DNA from: Saccharina japonica
Taxonomy: Eukaryota; Sar; Phaeophyceae; Laminariales; Laminariaceae
Reading direction: 5' to 3'
DNA: 64,000 bases
Assembly: GCA_008828725.1 (NCBI GenBank)
Contig: MEHQ01001731.1
Coordinates: 441,362 to 505,361, forward strand
Translations under genes and position numbers: made by a program
Shown here: in pieces, positions 1-12,579 of the stretch
Numbering within the stretch: position 1 is the stretch's first letter
Layout: every line of letters begins with the position of its first letter
The notes under the pieces: generated by a model
Databases searched by the model: none
What the model saw: only the letters and a program-made list of their open reading frames with translations
Told to the model about the DNA's origin: nothing

Positions 1-3000
1 CGCTTTGAGTCGTTCGGTTGTACTCTAATGAAGCTCTACGCAAAGTTTCAGCTCCAAACTCGCAAAATTGAGTTGGGAAAAAGCTGGCGAATACAGCAAT
101 ATCGTCTCGGCCGGACCAGCTCGTAGCAGCTCACGTAAAAAATGCAAAAATCAACTACCCTGTGGTATGTATGTACCTGGTGCTGGTATGATAAGATACG
201 AACTGGTATCATGTGTATGTAGCAGTGCCTGCTGCGTAACGGATAACCGGTGCAACAGGTGTTTTCGTTTTACGTACGTAACGTACTTCGTCTTTTTAAC
301 CCGCTGTCCGCTGTGTCCCCAGCTCGCTCTCCCGTACCACGAGATCGTATCGTCTGCGACAAAAGGGACTTTCTACCTGGGATATAACCCAGGGTCAACA
401 GGAGAACATAGAATACGTATCATAGGTAACGGCGTAACTGGCTGTGAACGAGAACCTCGTGCTGCTGCTGCTGCTGCTGTAGACTGTAGACAACCGCATG
501 TCCGGTATCGCTGTATCCTGTATCCATGATCATCAACCATGTCCGTCTCGAAGACCCAAGACGACAAGACGACTGCATTTGCACGCCTGCTCACATGGTA
601 TCATATAATATGTCATGACTTGAGAGGGCGTTGTTTTTCTGCAAAAACTAAAATTTTAGACACCCCAGCAGCGTGATGCTGCTGCTGCTGCCGCTGCTGC
701 CGCTGCTGCTGCTGCGATATCGCGTGCTACTACTGGGGTGGATGACCTCATGAAAATGGAGGTCGGTGGCTCTCGTGCTGGGTGGTTACGATAGCACTAC
801 TCGTAGAGTCAGCAGAATGCTTCTACAAGGATGATCAACCTTCATACTCGTACTCGTACGAATCATTCTGGTTCGAGTCGAACTCGTATAATACATCCTC
901 GTTGTATGCGCGATAACAGATAACAGGGTGACATGACCACATGACGCGCAAAGCAGCCGGCAAGGGTCGGGGCTCAAGTTCCTGAGGGGGCAATCACGGA
1001 GACGCCTCGGGGTACTGCAGCGCGTTTTCGTCGATCGTCGCATTGAGCGTGCAATGGCAAAAGCTCGTTTATGTGGCTGCTTCTGATAAGCAGCGGTGGT
1101 TGTGTTTGCCGAACCACGATCAGACACCAGACGGAACAAAAACAGAGGGCTGCTGGGCTTCTGCTCCTGCTGCTGCTACTGCTGTGCAAGCTGATCAACG
1201 AAATACGTACCCCAGTGTTCGGTGCTCGGTGCACAGAGCCAGATGGCGAGCGAACTAGCCCGTGCAAACCCTCACGACGAAAACGCTACCACTGGAAGTG
1301 CACGCACGTTGCATCGAATGAGACTAGCAGGGTGGAGCACACAGCCTTCACGCACCTCCTGGATGCCGAGCCAGCCTCAAAGGACGCCCGTCGCGACGCA
1401 ACCTGCAGGGGCAAAGAAGGGGACAGGAATCCCTGTACGTTCGTTCGCAGCGACGTGTCCGACAGCTGCAGCGCCGCCAGAATGGCGATAGCCCGAGACA
1501 CCATGACGAACTCCCCCCTCGGTCAGCGTGTACGAACAGAACGGAAAGCCGAAGGTAGTCAAAGCCTCGTGCACCCTCTCTCTGCAGCAGAGCAAAGCTT
1601 TCTTCGCCACCTTTGGTATCATATATTGCGTTTCACGGGGTTTGCACATTGTTCGGAAGCGTTTTTTAAACGTGAAACGTGAATAATGGTGAAACCGTTG
1701 AAACGGTGCAACGGGCAACGGGCAACGGAAAATCTGAAAATCTAAAGCTCTCGCGGTTGGATGATGCTTGGAGCTTGCTCCTACGCAAAGTCTATCGCCT
1801 GCGGCCATCGGCCTACACATTACACGCCCATGCACTGTGTTATTTACCTCCAGGTCCACACGTACGTCGTGCGGTGGTACCGTCACGCGGGTCACGGGTC
1901 ACGCGGGTGGCCGGACCTCGCCCCCTTGCCACAAGGTCCCAACAACGAAAACGCGTATTCAAGGTCATGAAAAGGAGCAAACTAAAACGTTGAGCAGGTT
2001 ACATCATAATATGATGTAAACCTAGATATTATCTAGGTTTTGCTAACGGGCTGCTAATTCGTGCATACCAGGTATTAATCGTGTCGGGAGGGATGCCAAT
2101 TTAAGTACGTTGGCGACGACAATACCAAGCAATCAATATATCGGCGTGCCAAGGGTCACAGAGTGGTAAACTCGCCGTTGCACTTACTTTATGGCGGTTC
2201 ACTGTCGTCCCACAAGAGCGCCGAGGCTCGGACGATGCTTACCCTGAGTGTATTCGACGTATACGCTGTACGTAGGATTTGAAACTTAGAAACAGATGGC
2301 CATACACTTTGGGGTTGAGTGACCGGCCACCTTGCGACCGGGGACGGGGGTCCGTCCACCCGTGGTGTGTTGTACGCGAAACAAGGAGCGCCAGACGCTG
2401 AAAGGGTACGGGTGCGACCCCCCCCCCCACCCTCCCCCACTCCACCCGGCGCAGCGCATGATTGGGGGTACTCATTATTTTCCTTCCGGGCGTGTTATTT
2501 TCGAGACCGTGCATGCGGCAAACCCGGTGCATTCAATGGGCCGGGTTCCGTGGGGGTTGGCGGCACCGACCGGTCCTTTTTGCTTCTGTGTCAAGGTCGC
2601 CTGGCTAAAACGCTCACAATGGCCAAGGAGTCGCTCTACGGCGATGAAAAAAGCTGAGCAGACAGGAGTTGGTAAACGTTGGGTCTTAAAAAGCTGCCGA
2701 TACAAGTGGCTTAGATTTTTTCGAAACGGGGCTCCCCTATACCATCAACTGTGACTCAAACCACCCCAGGTATTATACACGTACCATTTTCTGTCTAATC
2801 GCGAATCTGACGGACACATTTATTTGAAGTTTCCGCTGTAGGGAACCCCAGTATAATGAGGAATTTGGTCAACAAATTATCCGGTACCATGGGTAAGTTA
2901 CACGTATATACCAGGTCGTCGAAGACGCGGGTTCGAAGCTCGCTAGGAGCGTTTGTTGTCCTGAAGAAGAATAACATCGACGCCGACCTAAAGTCAGCTA

Positions 3001-3055
3001 ACTCAGGCTAACTGGAGGTTTTTCAGCTATCTGCCCGCAATCGTAATACGTTTGT
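1..3055. other. No recognisable gene; scattered CTG runs
   Basis: I see no exon set, domain or RNA gene here. The open frames are short and overlap on both strands, with no recognisable protein motif. There are short CTG/GCT runs near 463-480 and 675-712, and poly-C near 2419-2430. The stretch is best treated as intergenic or decayed repeat sequence. Confidence 0.5.
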
Positions 3056-3058
3056 GTT

Positions 3059-3231
3059 ATAATCGAGAGATGCAGTGAGCGTGAGTCGCAAAATATCAGG
3101 GTGTTCATGTGAGTCATGTATAGCTCAAGGCATAGGGCATCGGAGGATAATCGAGAGATGCAGTGAGCGTGAGTCGCAAAATATCAGGGTGTTCATGTGA
3201 GTCATGTGCTCAAGGCATAGGGCATCGGAGG
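3059..3231. repeat. 88 bp tandem duplication
   Basis: The block starting ATAATCGAGAGATGCAGTG at 3059 is repeated at 3147. The second unit differs mainly by a 3-base deletion after GTCATGT. The near identity points to a recent local duplication. No coding potential is apparent. Confidence 0.85.
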
Positions 3232-3604
3232 AGCCGAGCGTTGGCGCCATTTTTTGTGTGTGCCATCTACCAGTCTGATCGTCAAGTAAAAGCGACATTG
3301 GACCATTTTGCGGCATGTAGAAAGTTCCTCATATTTAGGATCAAAGTTGCAATCGTCAGGGACTGTATTGAGCAGGGAACCTGCGAGAGAGTTACGAAAC
3401 GACTTGACGGGCTGTTAGTTTCTGGATAATAATCCTGTACCGACATCATCAAAGGAGGTACAAACTGTAGCAGGTCCTCCGCAAAAAATATCTCCAAGCA
3501 AGTGAAGGACGCGTCGCTCCCGAGGCTCTCCTTCAGCAATTATTGGTTCACGATGACGAGGGCCAGTTTCTGAGGAATCGTACGGACCATTTTCTCCTCT
3601 TCTC

Positions 3605-3930
3605 GTTTTTTTTCCAATTATTTATGATCTCCGCCCTTCCTCTGTCTCTCCCTCCTAGCCGTAAATCAGATCCGGGGTCACACAGCAGGCTCTCTTCCCC
3701 CCTCCCCACTACGATTTCGTGCCATTTGCTTTTGTATTTAGAGAAAACTTCACGCCTGTCTTCCCTCCTCGACTCGAGTCGAATTGCGCCTACCCACGCT
3801 ATGCGCACGGTCTCAGCAGATGATTCGTATTTTTTGCGACAAAAAATCGAAATCTCACGGTGAGATTCAAACTCAAGAATCAACTTCTAGTAGCATTCGA
3901 AGGTAACCACTAGACCAGCGGAGCGATCGG
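3605..3930 (-). mobile_element. tRNA-derived SINE, minus orientation
   Basis: On the minus strand this copy starts with a tRNA-like head. It has an A box TGGTCTAGTGG (3907-3917) and a B box GAGTTTGAATCTC (3862-3874). The family body follows, with the segment reading TGACCCCGGATCTGATTTAC. It ends in an A tail, seen as T's at 3606-3613. It matches the better preserved plus-strand copy at 40649-41007 over its whole length. The two polymerase III boxes upstream of a shared body and an A tail are the classic SINE layout. Confidence 0.8.
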
Positions 3931-5716
3931 TTACTGTAGAGAAGGCACTGTACAAAACGTGCAAGATACCTTCACGAGCGTTTCAAAGTTCCACGGCGCC
4001 AAAAATTAGGGACCCCCTTCGAGCCTGACCGGGATCCAACCCACACAAGTTGATGACAGTTACAAATATCCTGAAGCTCGATTTCCTAGCGACAGCTTTA
4101 CTATCTTATCAGGTACCATGCTATTGATACTGGTAGGTTATACCTGGTACCTGGTAGCACATACTGTAATATCCAAGAAGTGGACGTGATACGCAAAATG
4201 CTGACCATGATGATCATGATCCTGACACGAGTCCGCTCAGCTGCAGAGGCTCTCCTTCTGAGCAAAGCAAAGGCCCACAACGGCGCAGAAGGACAGTACC
4301 CGAACTACGACTAGGCTCGGACCTCGATGGTGACGTACAAGAAAAACAGCGCGAGCTTCAACGCAACGAGTCCTCGGAAAATCGACACAGTACGTTACAC
4401 CGCAAAGCAACTATGCCGGTTGATTGACGGTCAACGCAAATATGTCGGCTGACGGTCTCTAGTCTAGCTAGACCCGTCAAGGCCTCCTCCGCCTTAGTAT
4501 ACTAGTTTTAGAGCGGGGAATTATTTGACGGTCGGCCGTCACGGGAAACAAAAAAGTGCCGTCAAAACTCATATATGTGCCCCAAACGATCCGTCCAACG
4601 GGAAAAAGTCCCGTCAACCAACATGTTTGCCCCTAAAGAGCCTGTTTGTTCGAAGCCTAAGTACAGTATAAAAATATCCGAAGTATCGTACAGTACGCAT
4701 AAAAATATACCAGGTATATTTACTAAGTATATACGAAGTGCGAAGTATTATGAAAATAAAAACAACAGCTGTGAGATCGAGGAATTCGTCGAAACTCATC
4801 TATATTTATATCAACAACATATGATCCGGACTCGGTGCCGGTCTTCGTATCAGACTATGTCCCTCTCGGTTCGATGCTATGCTGCCACCGCCCCATCGCC
4901 GGCAAGCAACAGAACAGCCATCACACCAGCCGTCAATTGTCATTCCACCAAGTAAGGCATCCCTCGGACAAAACAATGACGGCACTCATTTTACCAAAAA
5001 CCGAAAAACACGACAGCACTACTATACGACAAGGTCACGGCATTCGTCTGATAAAAAAACGAAAACCACGATAGCACCACTCTGACGGCGACAAGAACTA
5101 GGGGGTCCATCTCTCCATGCGAAGCCCCAAAGCAGCATCGGAAGCAGCAGCCGGAGCAGTCGCAGCAGTAGCACAGACATTCCCCCCGACACCGCCCAGG
5201 AGCTTCCTTGTCCGCCACCTACCATGGTGCTTTCTTTTCCCCCTCGACGCCGGTTACCTTTGACCGGCTATAACGTCCGTCAACTCTCCGTAAAACTTCT
5301 TTTTTTTCTAGTGTTGGCTACTCTGGCAGTAGCTATTCCTTCCGGCAGTACCTGTCACGAAATAAGCGGGGACGGAAAGGGACGCGGCTGTCGGCTGGGC
5401 TGTGCTGCGTATATACGATGATCGAAAACGAGCATACCTCGGCTGGTAGAACCTCCGAATAAAGCACTGGAGTTTACGTAGGCGCCATTACAACCCTCTC
5501 GGAACTTGAGCGAGAAAACTTGACCACAAAAAAATCAACGGTTACAGCAACCCGCCACTGCGTGATTGGCGGATGATATAACACAATGGTTGGTGTCCGA
5601 GTTACAATGGTTGCAATGCAAGGACTCGTGCGGCACGGGCACGCCATGATCCTATCTCAAGTGCTGGGCGTTCACGCTGCTTGTAGACGGTTGACAACAC
5701 TAAAGGTATATATATA
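3931..5716. other. No recognisable gene
   Basis: I found no gene. About 70 bp near 4045-4115 (ACACAAGTTGATGACAGTT and following) recur near 38505-38570, so at least part is an interspersed repeat. The rest shows no domain or RNA signature. Confidence 0.4.
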
Positions 5717-5877
5717 CAGTGGGGGTCCCCCAATAAGACGGTCTGAGTAAGGCGTTCAAAACCGCTTGGCACTATTGGGGACTTGCACTCATAACCGGGA
5801 ATGAATAAGGCGGCTTCCCTCTACAAGGCGGTAATATTGCTCTGGCACACCACCGTCTTACTGGAGGACCCCTACTG
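5717..5877. mobile_element. Tc1/mariner-type MITE (CAGT...ACTG, TA target)
   Basis: The 161 bp element has imperfect terminal inverted repeats of about 25 bp. The left end begins CAGTGGGGGTCCCCC and the right end, read inverted, begins CAGTAGGGGTCCTCC. Both continue to ATAAGACGG or GTAAGACGG. It is flanked by TA on both sides (5715-5716 and 5878-5879). TA duplication with CAGT ends is typical of Tc1/mariner-derived MITEs. It encodes nothing. Confidence 0.7.
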
Positions 5878-5935
5878 TATGTATATACTTCGAAGTATAT
5901 TGCTATCTCGGGGGTCAAAAATGGGGTAAGAGATT

Positions 5936-6250
5936 GGGCGGTTGTCCATCACTAACAAGCTGTGTGACAGGGCGTTCGTTCGTCCCTTTACAGGGCACCT
6001 GGTACAGGGCAGGACACACCTCGTAAGAAGCATGGGGTCCTGGCAGAGACACAACAACAACTACTACAGTCCTACGTATAATATGCACAAGCAGTTTGAT
6101 TTCTCCTCGTAAACTCTGTGAGCACCGGAGTGTAAGCACTGTCAACAGAGGGGGCGGCTGTCCATCACTAAGCTGTGTGATGCCGGTGGTTTGTTGTTCG
6201 TGCTAGTCCCTTTACGGAGCACAGAACAGGACACGTGGTAAGATACGGGA
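5936..6250. repeat. Imperfect direct duplication of about 105 bp
   Basis: A block starting GGGCGGTTGTCCATCACTAA near 5936 recurs, with substitutions and small gaps, from about 6151. The shared stretch includes GCTGTGTGA and TCCCTTTAC. No function is visible. Confidence 0.6.
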
Positions 6251-7445
6251 TTCTAGGGCCAGGCTGGATTTCTTACCTGGGAAAGGGTGTGTTCTATGCT
6301 AACTTCAACATCCACCACGTCGGCGTTTCTTATTTCCCTGTAAAACCTCAGCTTTAAAATCTGAGTTTTCATACCTGTATGATTGTTCTTTCTCTGTAGC
6401 CAGGTTCTAAGTAGGTGTCCTGTGCTGTAGCCCTTGGCTCTAACCCTTGCCCTTCTCTCGTCGGAACTCCGAAATTAGATCCGGGATCGCAAGGCAGGGG
6501 AATCTTCCCCCTCTCCGCTTCAGCAACCGACAGCAACTACCACCGCACAGACAACAGTTTTGATACCAGCTCGGCAGCAATGCCAGCGCCAAAACTGTAG
6601 GAGCAACAACTCATGCATCGTACTCGATCCGGCGCACTCAAAAAGAGCTACAAAGTTAGTGGCCCCGACCAACAAAGACGAAGAAACAAAACAGATCCTC
6701 GGAAATACAACAGGTGCAGGACTGCAGGACACTATTACGACAAGCTATACACTAGGAAAGCCAGACTTGAGATTGTGTCAGAAAAAAACTAGAAATTCCG
6801 GAGTCGTTACACTGAATATGGTGTACTGAAACTGTAGAACGCACTCGTTCTTAAATATGAAATCCATTCTCGACGAGGTTTCCTGTTTCTCATTATTCCT
6901 ACGTATATATAGGTGTCCTGTAAAGGAAAAAAACGTATGAATTAAACTAGTCCACGCCTCGGACAGCTAGTAAAACACGTACTAGATCATGCAGATTCCC
7001 ACCTGGCAACATGAGCTAGATCATACAGATCATACAGATCATGCAAGGTCGGGAATATATCTGCCTTGAAAGATCTAGATCATCAACGAGAAATCCATGA
7101 TCTGACTGAGGTGTGAAATACTTGTTATTTAATAACTACTACAGTATGCCACAATGAAGCCTATGAGGACGCACGAACAGCAACAACAACAAAAAACGAG
7201 AAGGTATTAAAACAACGTATATTACTGGGTGGGCTTATGTTGTAATCAGAACCCACGATGGACCCAAAGAACAGGTACCCCCCCGAATGTTTACACACCA
7301 TATTTGGTTTTGACTACTATGTTCCCCCGTAGTACGACAGAGTGTTGTGCGGCAAGCATGAGTATTACCATGCCGCGCGCGGGGTGTGTACGTAGCTCTT
7401 TACGTTGCAGTTCGGACGTTCGGACACATACCCTACCCCAGCAGC

Positions 7446-7477
<32 letters not shown>

Positions 7478-8204
7478 GGGCTGCTTTCTTTCCGTATGTC
7501 CGATGCTCTGTCGCGATCGTCATTAGCGCAACCAACAACTTGAAACCCAACTATCCCCTCGCCGTACTAATATTCCTTGACAAGGTTTATGTACTTGTTG
7601 TTTGGTTTTCCCTGGGCTTTCTATTTATTTCTGTAGATGTTTTACTCGTCGTTTGGTGTTCAATCGGTTTCCTACTCTATTTCTGTAGCTGTTCTACCTG
7701 CTGTTAGGTTTCCCTGGGGTTTGGTACTCATTTCTGTGCTTAGCTGTTTATGCTGATTTAGGTATTATTGGATTAGACTACGTACGTTTATTTTTTCCCT
7801 GAGGTATTCTTCCGCTCCAGTTTTTTTTAGCCTGTCCTGTGACCACAGGAGACACGCTTTTGGACACGAGTTAATGCGAGAACAACAACAGCAACAACAA
7901 ATCTCTTTTGTGGGGTCCGGTGTCCCGACCAACCATGCCAGCTGCGGTCTTATCAACCCTCAGCTATCTCGAGGGAGCATACAGTATATACAAACCAGAA
8001 CCAAATATGGTGTGCAAACATAGGGGGATACCTGGTACATGTTTTTTGCGTCCATCGTGGGTCCTGGTTAATCATCATCACCATTGTAGCCCGGGTGCAC
8101 CCCCGACCTCAGCAGCCGGGTTGCTTCGTGTGGGCCGGTGCATGCTGTAAACGTCACTTTTTTTCACGAGAATTTTCCCCTCCGAAGCCCCAAAAGAAAG
8201 GGGC
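6251..8204. other. No recognisable gene; CAG run and SINE fragment
   Basis: Positions 6474-6520 resemble the SINE body (GATCCGGGATCGC), heavily diverged. Positions 7438-7476 are a CAG run. Near 6960-7090 the text is rich in GATCATACA/CTAGATCAT, like the 40.5-42.7 kb introns. No coding exon is recognised. Confidence 0.4.
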
Positions 8205-8391
8205 GTGTCCCTTTCAGAACTGCAGAACATGTCCCACACTAATTCCGACTAATTTGTCCCCAAAAACACCTCTGCGGTTCGAAAGGGGTTAAGACAAGAA
8301 GTCCCTTTTAGAACTGCAAAACATTTCCCACACTCAACTCCGACTAATTTGTCCCCAAAAACGCCTCTGCGGTTCGAAAGGGGTTAAGACA
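8205..8391. repeat. Two tandem copies of a TTAA-type MITE-like repeat
   Basis: Two roughly 97 bp units each run from TCCCTTT(C/T)AGAACTGCA to CGAAAGGGGTTAAGACAAG. The same end sequences (CCCTTTTAGAACTGC and an inverted partner next to TTAA) occur at 32252-32340, 54389-54476 and 56352-56442. The left TTAA is not preserved here, so these are degenerate members. Confidence 0.55.
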
Positions 8392-8424
8392 AGAAATTTT
8401 TTTCCACCCTGTCCCTAAATATAA

Positions 8425-9249
8425 GGGTCCATCTTAACGAAGACAGCAGAAAATTCAATTTGGAAAATAAAATCCTATTTGGATGTGATTTCGCAAAAAA
8501 AAAACTGGTTTGCGTCCTATGGGGAAATAGTGAATTGCTCGTTCAAATATTTCTGAAATAAAAAAAACGCAGCATGCGTCACAGCCTGGGGTGAAAAAAA
8601 TCGACGAGAGGAGACGAGAGGGAAGGCATGCGTCGGCGCGTGCGCGCCGCCGCCGCTTTCGGCGGCCCAGGCTAGGAAGCTATCGCTCTCAGGGTCTCCT
8701 GGGCGGGCGTAGGGATCCCTGGAACGACACGGGCGAGACAGGGACGGCAACGGTGCTATCAAAGTCTTGAACGTATCCTGCTGTTTTTGCGTCGATCGCT
8801 CGGTTTTTGGTCGGGTTGGCACATCGAGCTGGTTGAAAAGTTGGGATTGCGACCGCCATGATTGCTTTTGAGGCGCCACCGCCGGGGTACGATGTGCTAT
8901 GGTCTGTAAGCGTGGGCGCGGCTGTTGTCCCGGTGGCCTCGCGTCGTGGTTCACGCGTCGTCGCCTCTGTCGGGGTCATCGATGCGATCAAGAAATCGCT
9001 ATTATAGGTTGTAGCGGGGGCGTTTACCCACCGTGGACATGCCGGTCCAAGTCGGCCCAACTCCCAAATTTGATTCGAATTCTTCACAAAGAAGGTCCTA
9101 GGACCTTCTTGGTTTTTTCGTCCAATTCAAGTTGATTAGACCCCAAGATCCTAATCTTTGATGCTGGTGCGTGTGTTGACCAATAAAAAGCGAATATTAA
9201 TTTTATTTTTTTCAAATTGAATTTATTTTATATTCGTTAATATAGGCCC
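8425..9249. mobile_element. Harbinger-like element, TAA target duplication
   Basis: The left end GGGTCCATCTTAACGA and the inverted right end GGGCCTATATTAACGA begin terminal inverted repeats of about 50 bp that also share AAATTCAATTTG. TAA flanks both sides (8422-8424 and 9250-9252). A shorter relative with the same ends and target lies at 51689-51890. GG(G)CC ends with a 3 bp TAA duplication suggest the PIF/Harbinger superfamily. The interior carries minus-strand open frames (8689-9087, 132 codons) without a domain I know, so it is probably non-autonomous. A 22 bp perfect palindrome lies at 9089-9110. Confidence 0.65.
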
Positions 9250-9366
9250 TAAGGGCCTTTTCGAATAAATATTGATGTACAAACAGTCCTTACATTTAGG
9301 GACAAGAGTCTTATATACCAAGTACCAGATACCTGGTACCTGGTACGTATTAATAGTACGTATCGC

Positions 9367-10789
9367 TCACCTATCGACGATCCTCACGAAGAACTTTCTG
9401 TCGCTCTTCTGTCGGAAGATTCGCACGTCAACAACGGGGATCTTCGGCGCAGGCGGGGCCGAGAGGGCACCAGTAGCAGCAGCAGAAGCACCACCACCAC
9501 CACCACCACCACCACCACCACCACCGCCACCACCAACACCACTACCAACACACCCCCACCCCCCGGCCAACCCTACCAATACCACCACCACCACCACCAC
9601 CCCCACCACCACCATGACAACTACCAGTGGGGTCGCGATCATGGCGATCACCGGCATCCGCATCCTTTTCTGCAGAGGTCCACGCCCACGATCGAGCTCG
9701 GTACGCTGGGCCACGCCGGAGCATCCGGCGAATGGCGACCTCCTTCCCCCGATCCATGCGAAGCCCCGGGTCGAGCTCCACCCCGAGAGCGTCCCGAGGG
9801 ACACGCCCCCCCATGTCGCGTGCCGCCTCGTCCGCCCCCGCCTCGAGGAGAGCGCTCACCACAAGCGGACAGCAGTAGCCAGCGCCAAAGTGAAGCAGGT
9901 GTTTGCCCATGACGTTGGTGTTAGCCCACTCCGAGCGCATCTCCTCACCGTCCGCCCCGAGCAGCACCCGGAGGATTCTCCCCTGGCCGAAGCGAGCGGA
10001 GGCGTACAGCGCCTTGGGTAGCACCGCCCTGCCCCCGATGGCCTCCATCCCTTGGGTGATCAGGATCCGCACCACGCCGATGAAATCCTTGCGCACGGCC
10101 ATCGTGAGCGGGCACATCTTGCTTTCGGCCGGGCGCACCGCCCCTAGCGACAGCAGCCGGGACACTACCCCCTCTTGGCCGTAGTAGCACGCCATGAAAA
10201 GAGGCGTTTCTCCGTCTGGGGCGGGGAGGTTCACCGTGGCGGGGGAGCTCGAGTGCAGCAGATCGACCAAGTCGGTGTGGCCGTGCTGCGCCACCGCGTG
10301 CATAGGGGTGAACCCATCTTCTGGCTGTGCGCGGGTCGGGTCGGCGCCCGCCCCGAGCAGCAACCGCGTCACTTCGACGCGGACCTCCGAGCACGAGCAC
10401 GCCAACATCAGCGGGGTGCGTCCTCTCTCGTCGGGGGCGTTAGGGTCGGCGAGGGCCCGCTGCAGCAGTAAGCGGACGGTGTCCACTTGCCCCCCACCGG
10501 CCGCTAGTTGTAGAGCCTGATTCCCTGATATGCGGGTAGCTTTGCTCGAACTTGTTGCGCCTGGCAGCCCCCCCGGAGTATTACTCGTAGCAGGCCTGGC
10601 GGAGGCTACCCCTTGCTCGACCAAATACTCTATCTTCATCGAATCATTAACATATTCCACCCTGATACCACCATTGGCAGCATCAGCAGCCGCGACGGGC
10701 GCGCGGGGTTGCCTCTGGCTCGCTCCAGCTTGCATGCCTACAGCAGCAGTAGCACAGCAGCTACTACAGCAGTAAGCAGTACGAGGCAC
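9367..10789 (-). CDS. Ankyrin-repeat protein, frame broken in Gly tract
   Basis: The frame 10789 to 9542 encodes 415 residues with at least five ankyrin units. Recognisable pieces are ALQLAAGGGQVDTVRLLL, DERGRTPLMLAC, DGFTPMHAVAQHGHTDLVDLL, DGETPLFMACYYGQ and HLLHFGAGYCCPLVVSALL. Ankyrin repeats mediate protein binding, and no partner can be inferred. The start may be the Met at 10789 or the one at 10735, as the first 18 residues come from a CAG-rich stretch. The conserved family tail (ALSAPPAPKIPVVDVRIFR, ending at 9367) lies in another frame beyond a GGT run at about 9490-9620. The paralogue at 14.5-15.8 kb reads through the same junction in one frame. A repeat-length indel is therefore likelier than an intron, though a short intron in the Gly tract cannot be excluded. 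Confidence 0.75.
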
Positions 10790-11060
10790 CTATCGAGAGG
10801 GAGGCGCACGGAACAGGTAACACTCTGACCACGGACTGAGAAACGGGAGCAATGCGAAGATTTCAAGCTTGCAACAGCAGCAGTACACACAGCAGCGCAA
10901 AGCGTACAATACACAGCACACAACTGGGCACTGAGTACCTGCACTGCTGTGCACCAGGAGCTTCAGGCAGGGCCGGGCGCTGTGGGTTCAAACGAAATCG
11001 GACTTATCCCCGCCTTGAACATTCATTTTAAAAGTCGAACTCCTGCGGCTGCTAAAATTC

Positions 11061-12572
11061 CAAGGCTTATCACGGTACTCGATAATCGAGACGGGACGGG
11101 ACGGTACTGTTTTTACTTGTTTGGCGGGAAAAAAAATGAAGACGGGACGGGACGGGACGGTAAAATGACGACCAAACAGGTTTTTCAGACGGGACGGGAC
11201 GGGACGGTTGGTGTACAATTTCTCAACGGGACGGGACGGTAATTTCAACGGGGTAGATTTTCACGACGGGACGGGACGGTAAAATTCAACGGAATTTTTT
11301 TCCACGACGGGACGGGACGGTAAATATAATTTTTCACGGCGGGACGGGACGGTAAATATAATTTTTCACGACGGGACGGGACGGTAAAAATAATTTTTCA
11401 CGACGGGACGGGACGGTAAATATTTTTCTTCACGGCGGGAAGAGACGGCACTGGATCATTGGATCAAAACAGTTGTTGTTGCTCCAGAGGAACACACGAA
11501 AATAAACACTCGTACGAATCGTACGTAAACAGAAAGCCATCTTGAAATGCGTATTCCCATAATAAATTCTATACCGGCACGGCGAAATCGCACCGAATTA
11601 CCTTGCAATTTACAAATTACGCTACGAACTCGTATATATTTACATAATAGTACAGAGCAATCCTCATCATGCTTCGTCCACAGAAATAACCTTGCCAGCC
11701 GCAGCGTTTTGAGCAGCGACTGATGCGGCAGCCTCCACGTCGCAGTTAGCCTTTAACGCCGCTACATCCTGGAGAACCTTCGCTAGCCCGGGGATCAAGT
11801 GCGAGTTGAGCTTGAGCAGCATCATCGTTTCGATTTTGTCAGTCCCAAGGGAGGTGCGCAGTTGGCTAACGACTGCCGAAAGAGCAGAGAAGTTGTTCCT
11901 TTCTGCTTGACAACTGGTGGTGTCGATCCCCAGGTACAGTCGAGCCAACAGTCCGACATGTGGCCAGCGAGCCGACACTACCACCCCCCCGTCTTGGCGT
12001 CTACTATTAATACTACATCCATCGTAAATTCGTAAATTCAAATTTTTGTTATTTCATTATTTCATATTTTGATATTTTGATGTTTCATATTTCGGAATTT
12101 TCGTATTTCGTAATTCCGTAAATTCGTAAATTCTTATCACTTTGATTTAATTTTAATGTAGTACCAGTGTGAAAAAACAATTTTTGCACATTCGTAGATT
12201 CTTGGTGGGAATGACGGGAAGAGACAACGGGCAGGTGTGAATCTTGGCGGGAGAGACAAGTTTTGTCGGCGGGACGGGACGGTAAAGACAACGGCGCATG
12301 ACGGGACGGGACGGTAAATTACATTATCTCGACGGGACGGGACGGTAATTTTCAACGGGAGCGATTTTCTTGGCGGGACGGGACGGTAAAGTTCAACGGG
12401 GCAGATTCCGATGACGGGACGGGACGGTAAAGTTCAACGGTTGGATATTTGTCGGCGGGACGGGACGGGACGGGATTTGACGGGACGACGGGAACAGTTT
12501 AACGACGGTTTAACCGTTCCGTCCCGCCGTTACCGTCGTTACCGTCCCGCCAAAATACCGTGATAAGCCTTG
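11061..12572. mobile_element. hAT transposon E1, complete ends, non-autonomous
   Basis: The element has perfect 17 bp terminal inverted repeats, CAAGGCTTATCACGGTA (11061-11077) and its reverse complement (12556-12572). It is flanked by an 8 bp target duplication TAAAATTC (11053-11060 and 12573-12580), the hAT hallmark. Inside are a minus-strand fragment of a hAT transposase C-terminus (11667-12041) and arrays of ACGGGACGGGACGGTAAA on both sides of it (11090-11450 and 12255-12490). At 1.5 kb it is too short for a full transposase, so it is probably non-autonomous. It sits inside the boundary of a second hAT element (E2). Confidence 0.9.
11667..12041 (-). pseudogene. hAT transposase C-terminal (dimerisation) fragment
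   Basis: The open frame contains GLLARLYLGIDTTSCQAERN followed by NFSALSAVVSQLRTSLG and DKIETMMLLKLN. This matches the hAT-family C-terminal dimerisation pattern as I know it: a conserved LAR-YL-I-T-S--ER-FS stretch, then R--L----IE-L-LLK-N. It ends with a stop at 11667 and lies within the inverted repeats of E1. The catalytic and zinc-finger parts are missing. It was probably the last exon of a transposase, and the upstream Met is not a meaningful start. Confidence 0.75.
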
Positions 12573-12579
12573 TAAAATT

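Noticed and set aside
9089..9117. Rho-independent terminator (palindrome then T run)
   Set aside because: The AAGAAGGTCCT palindrome is followed by TTTTTT, but this is eukaryotic DNA inside a transposon. No bacterial transcription unit is present.
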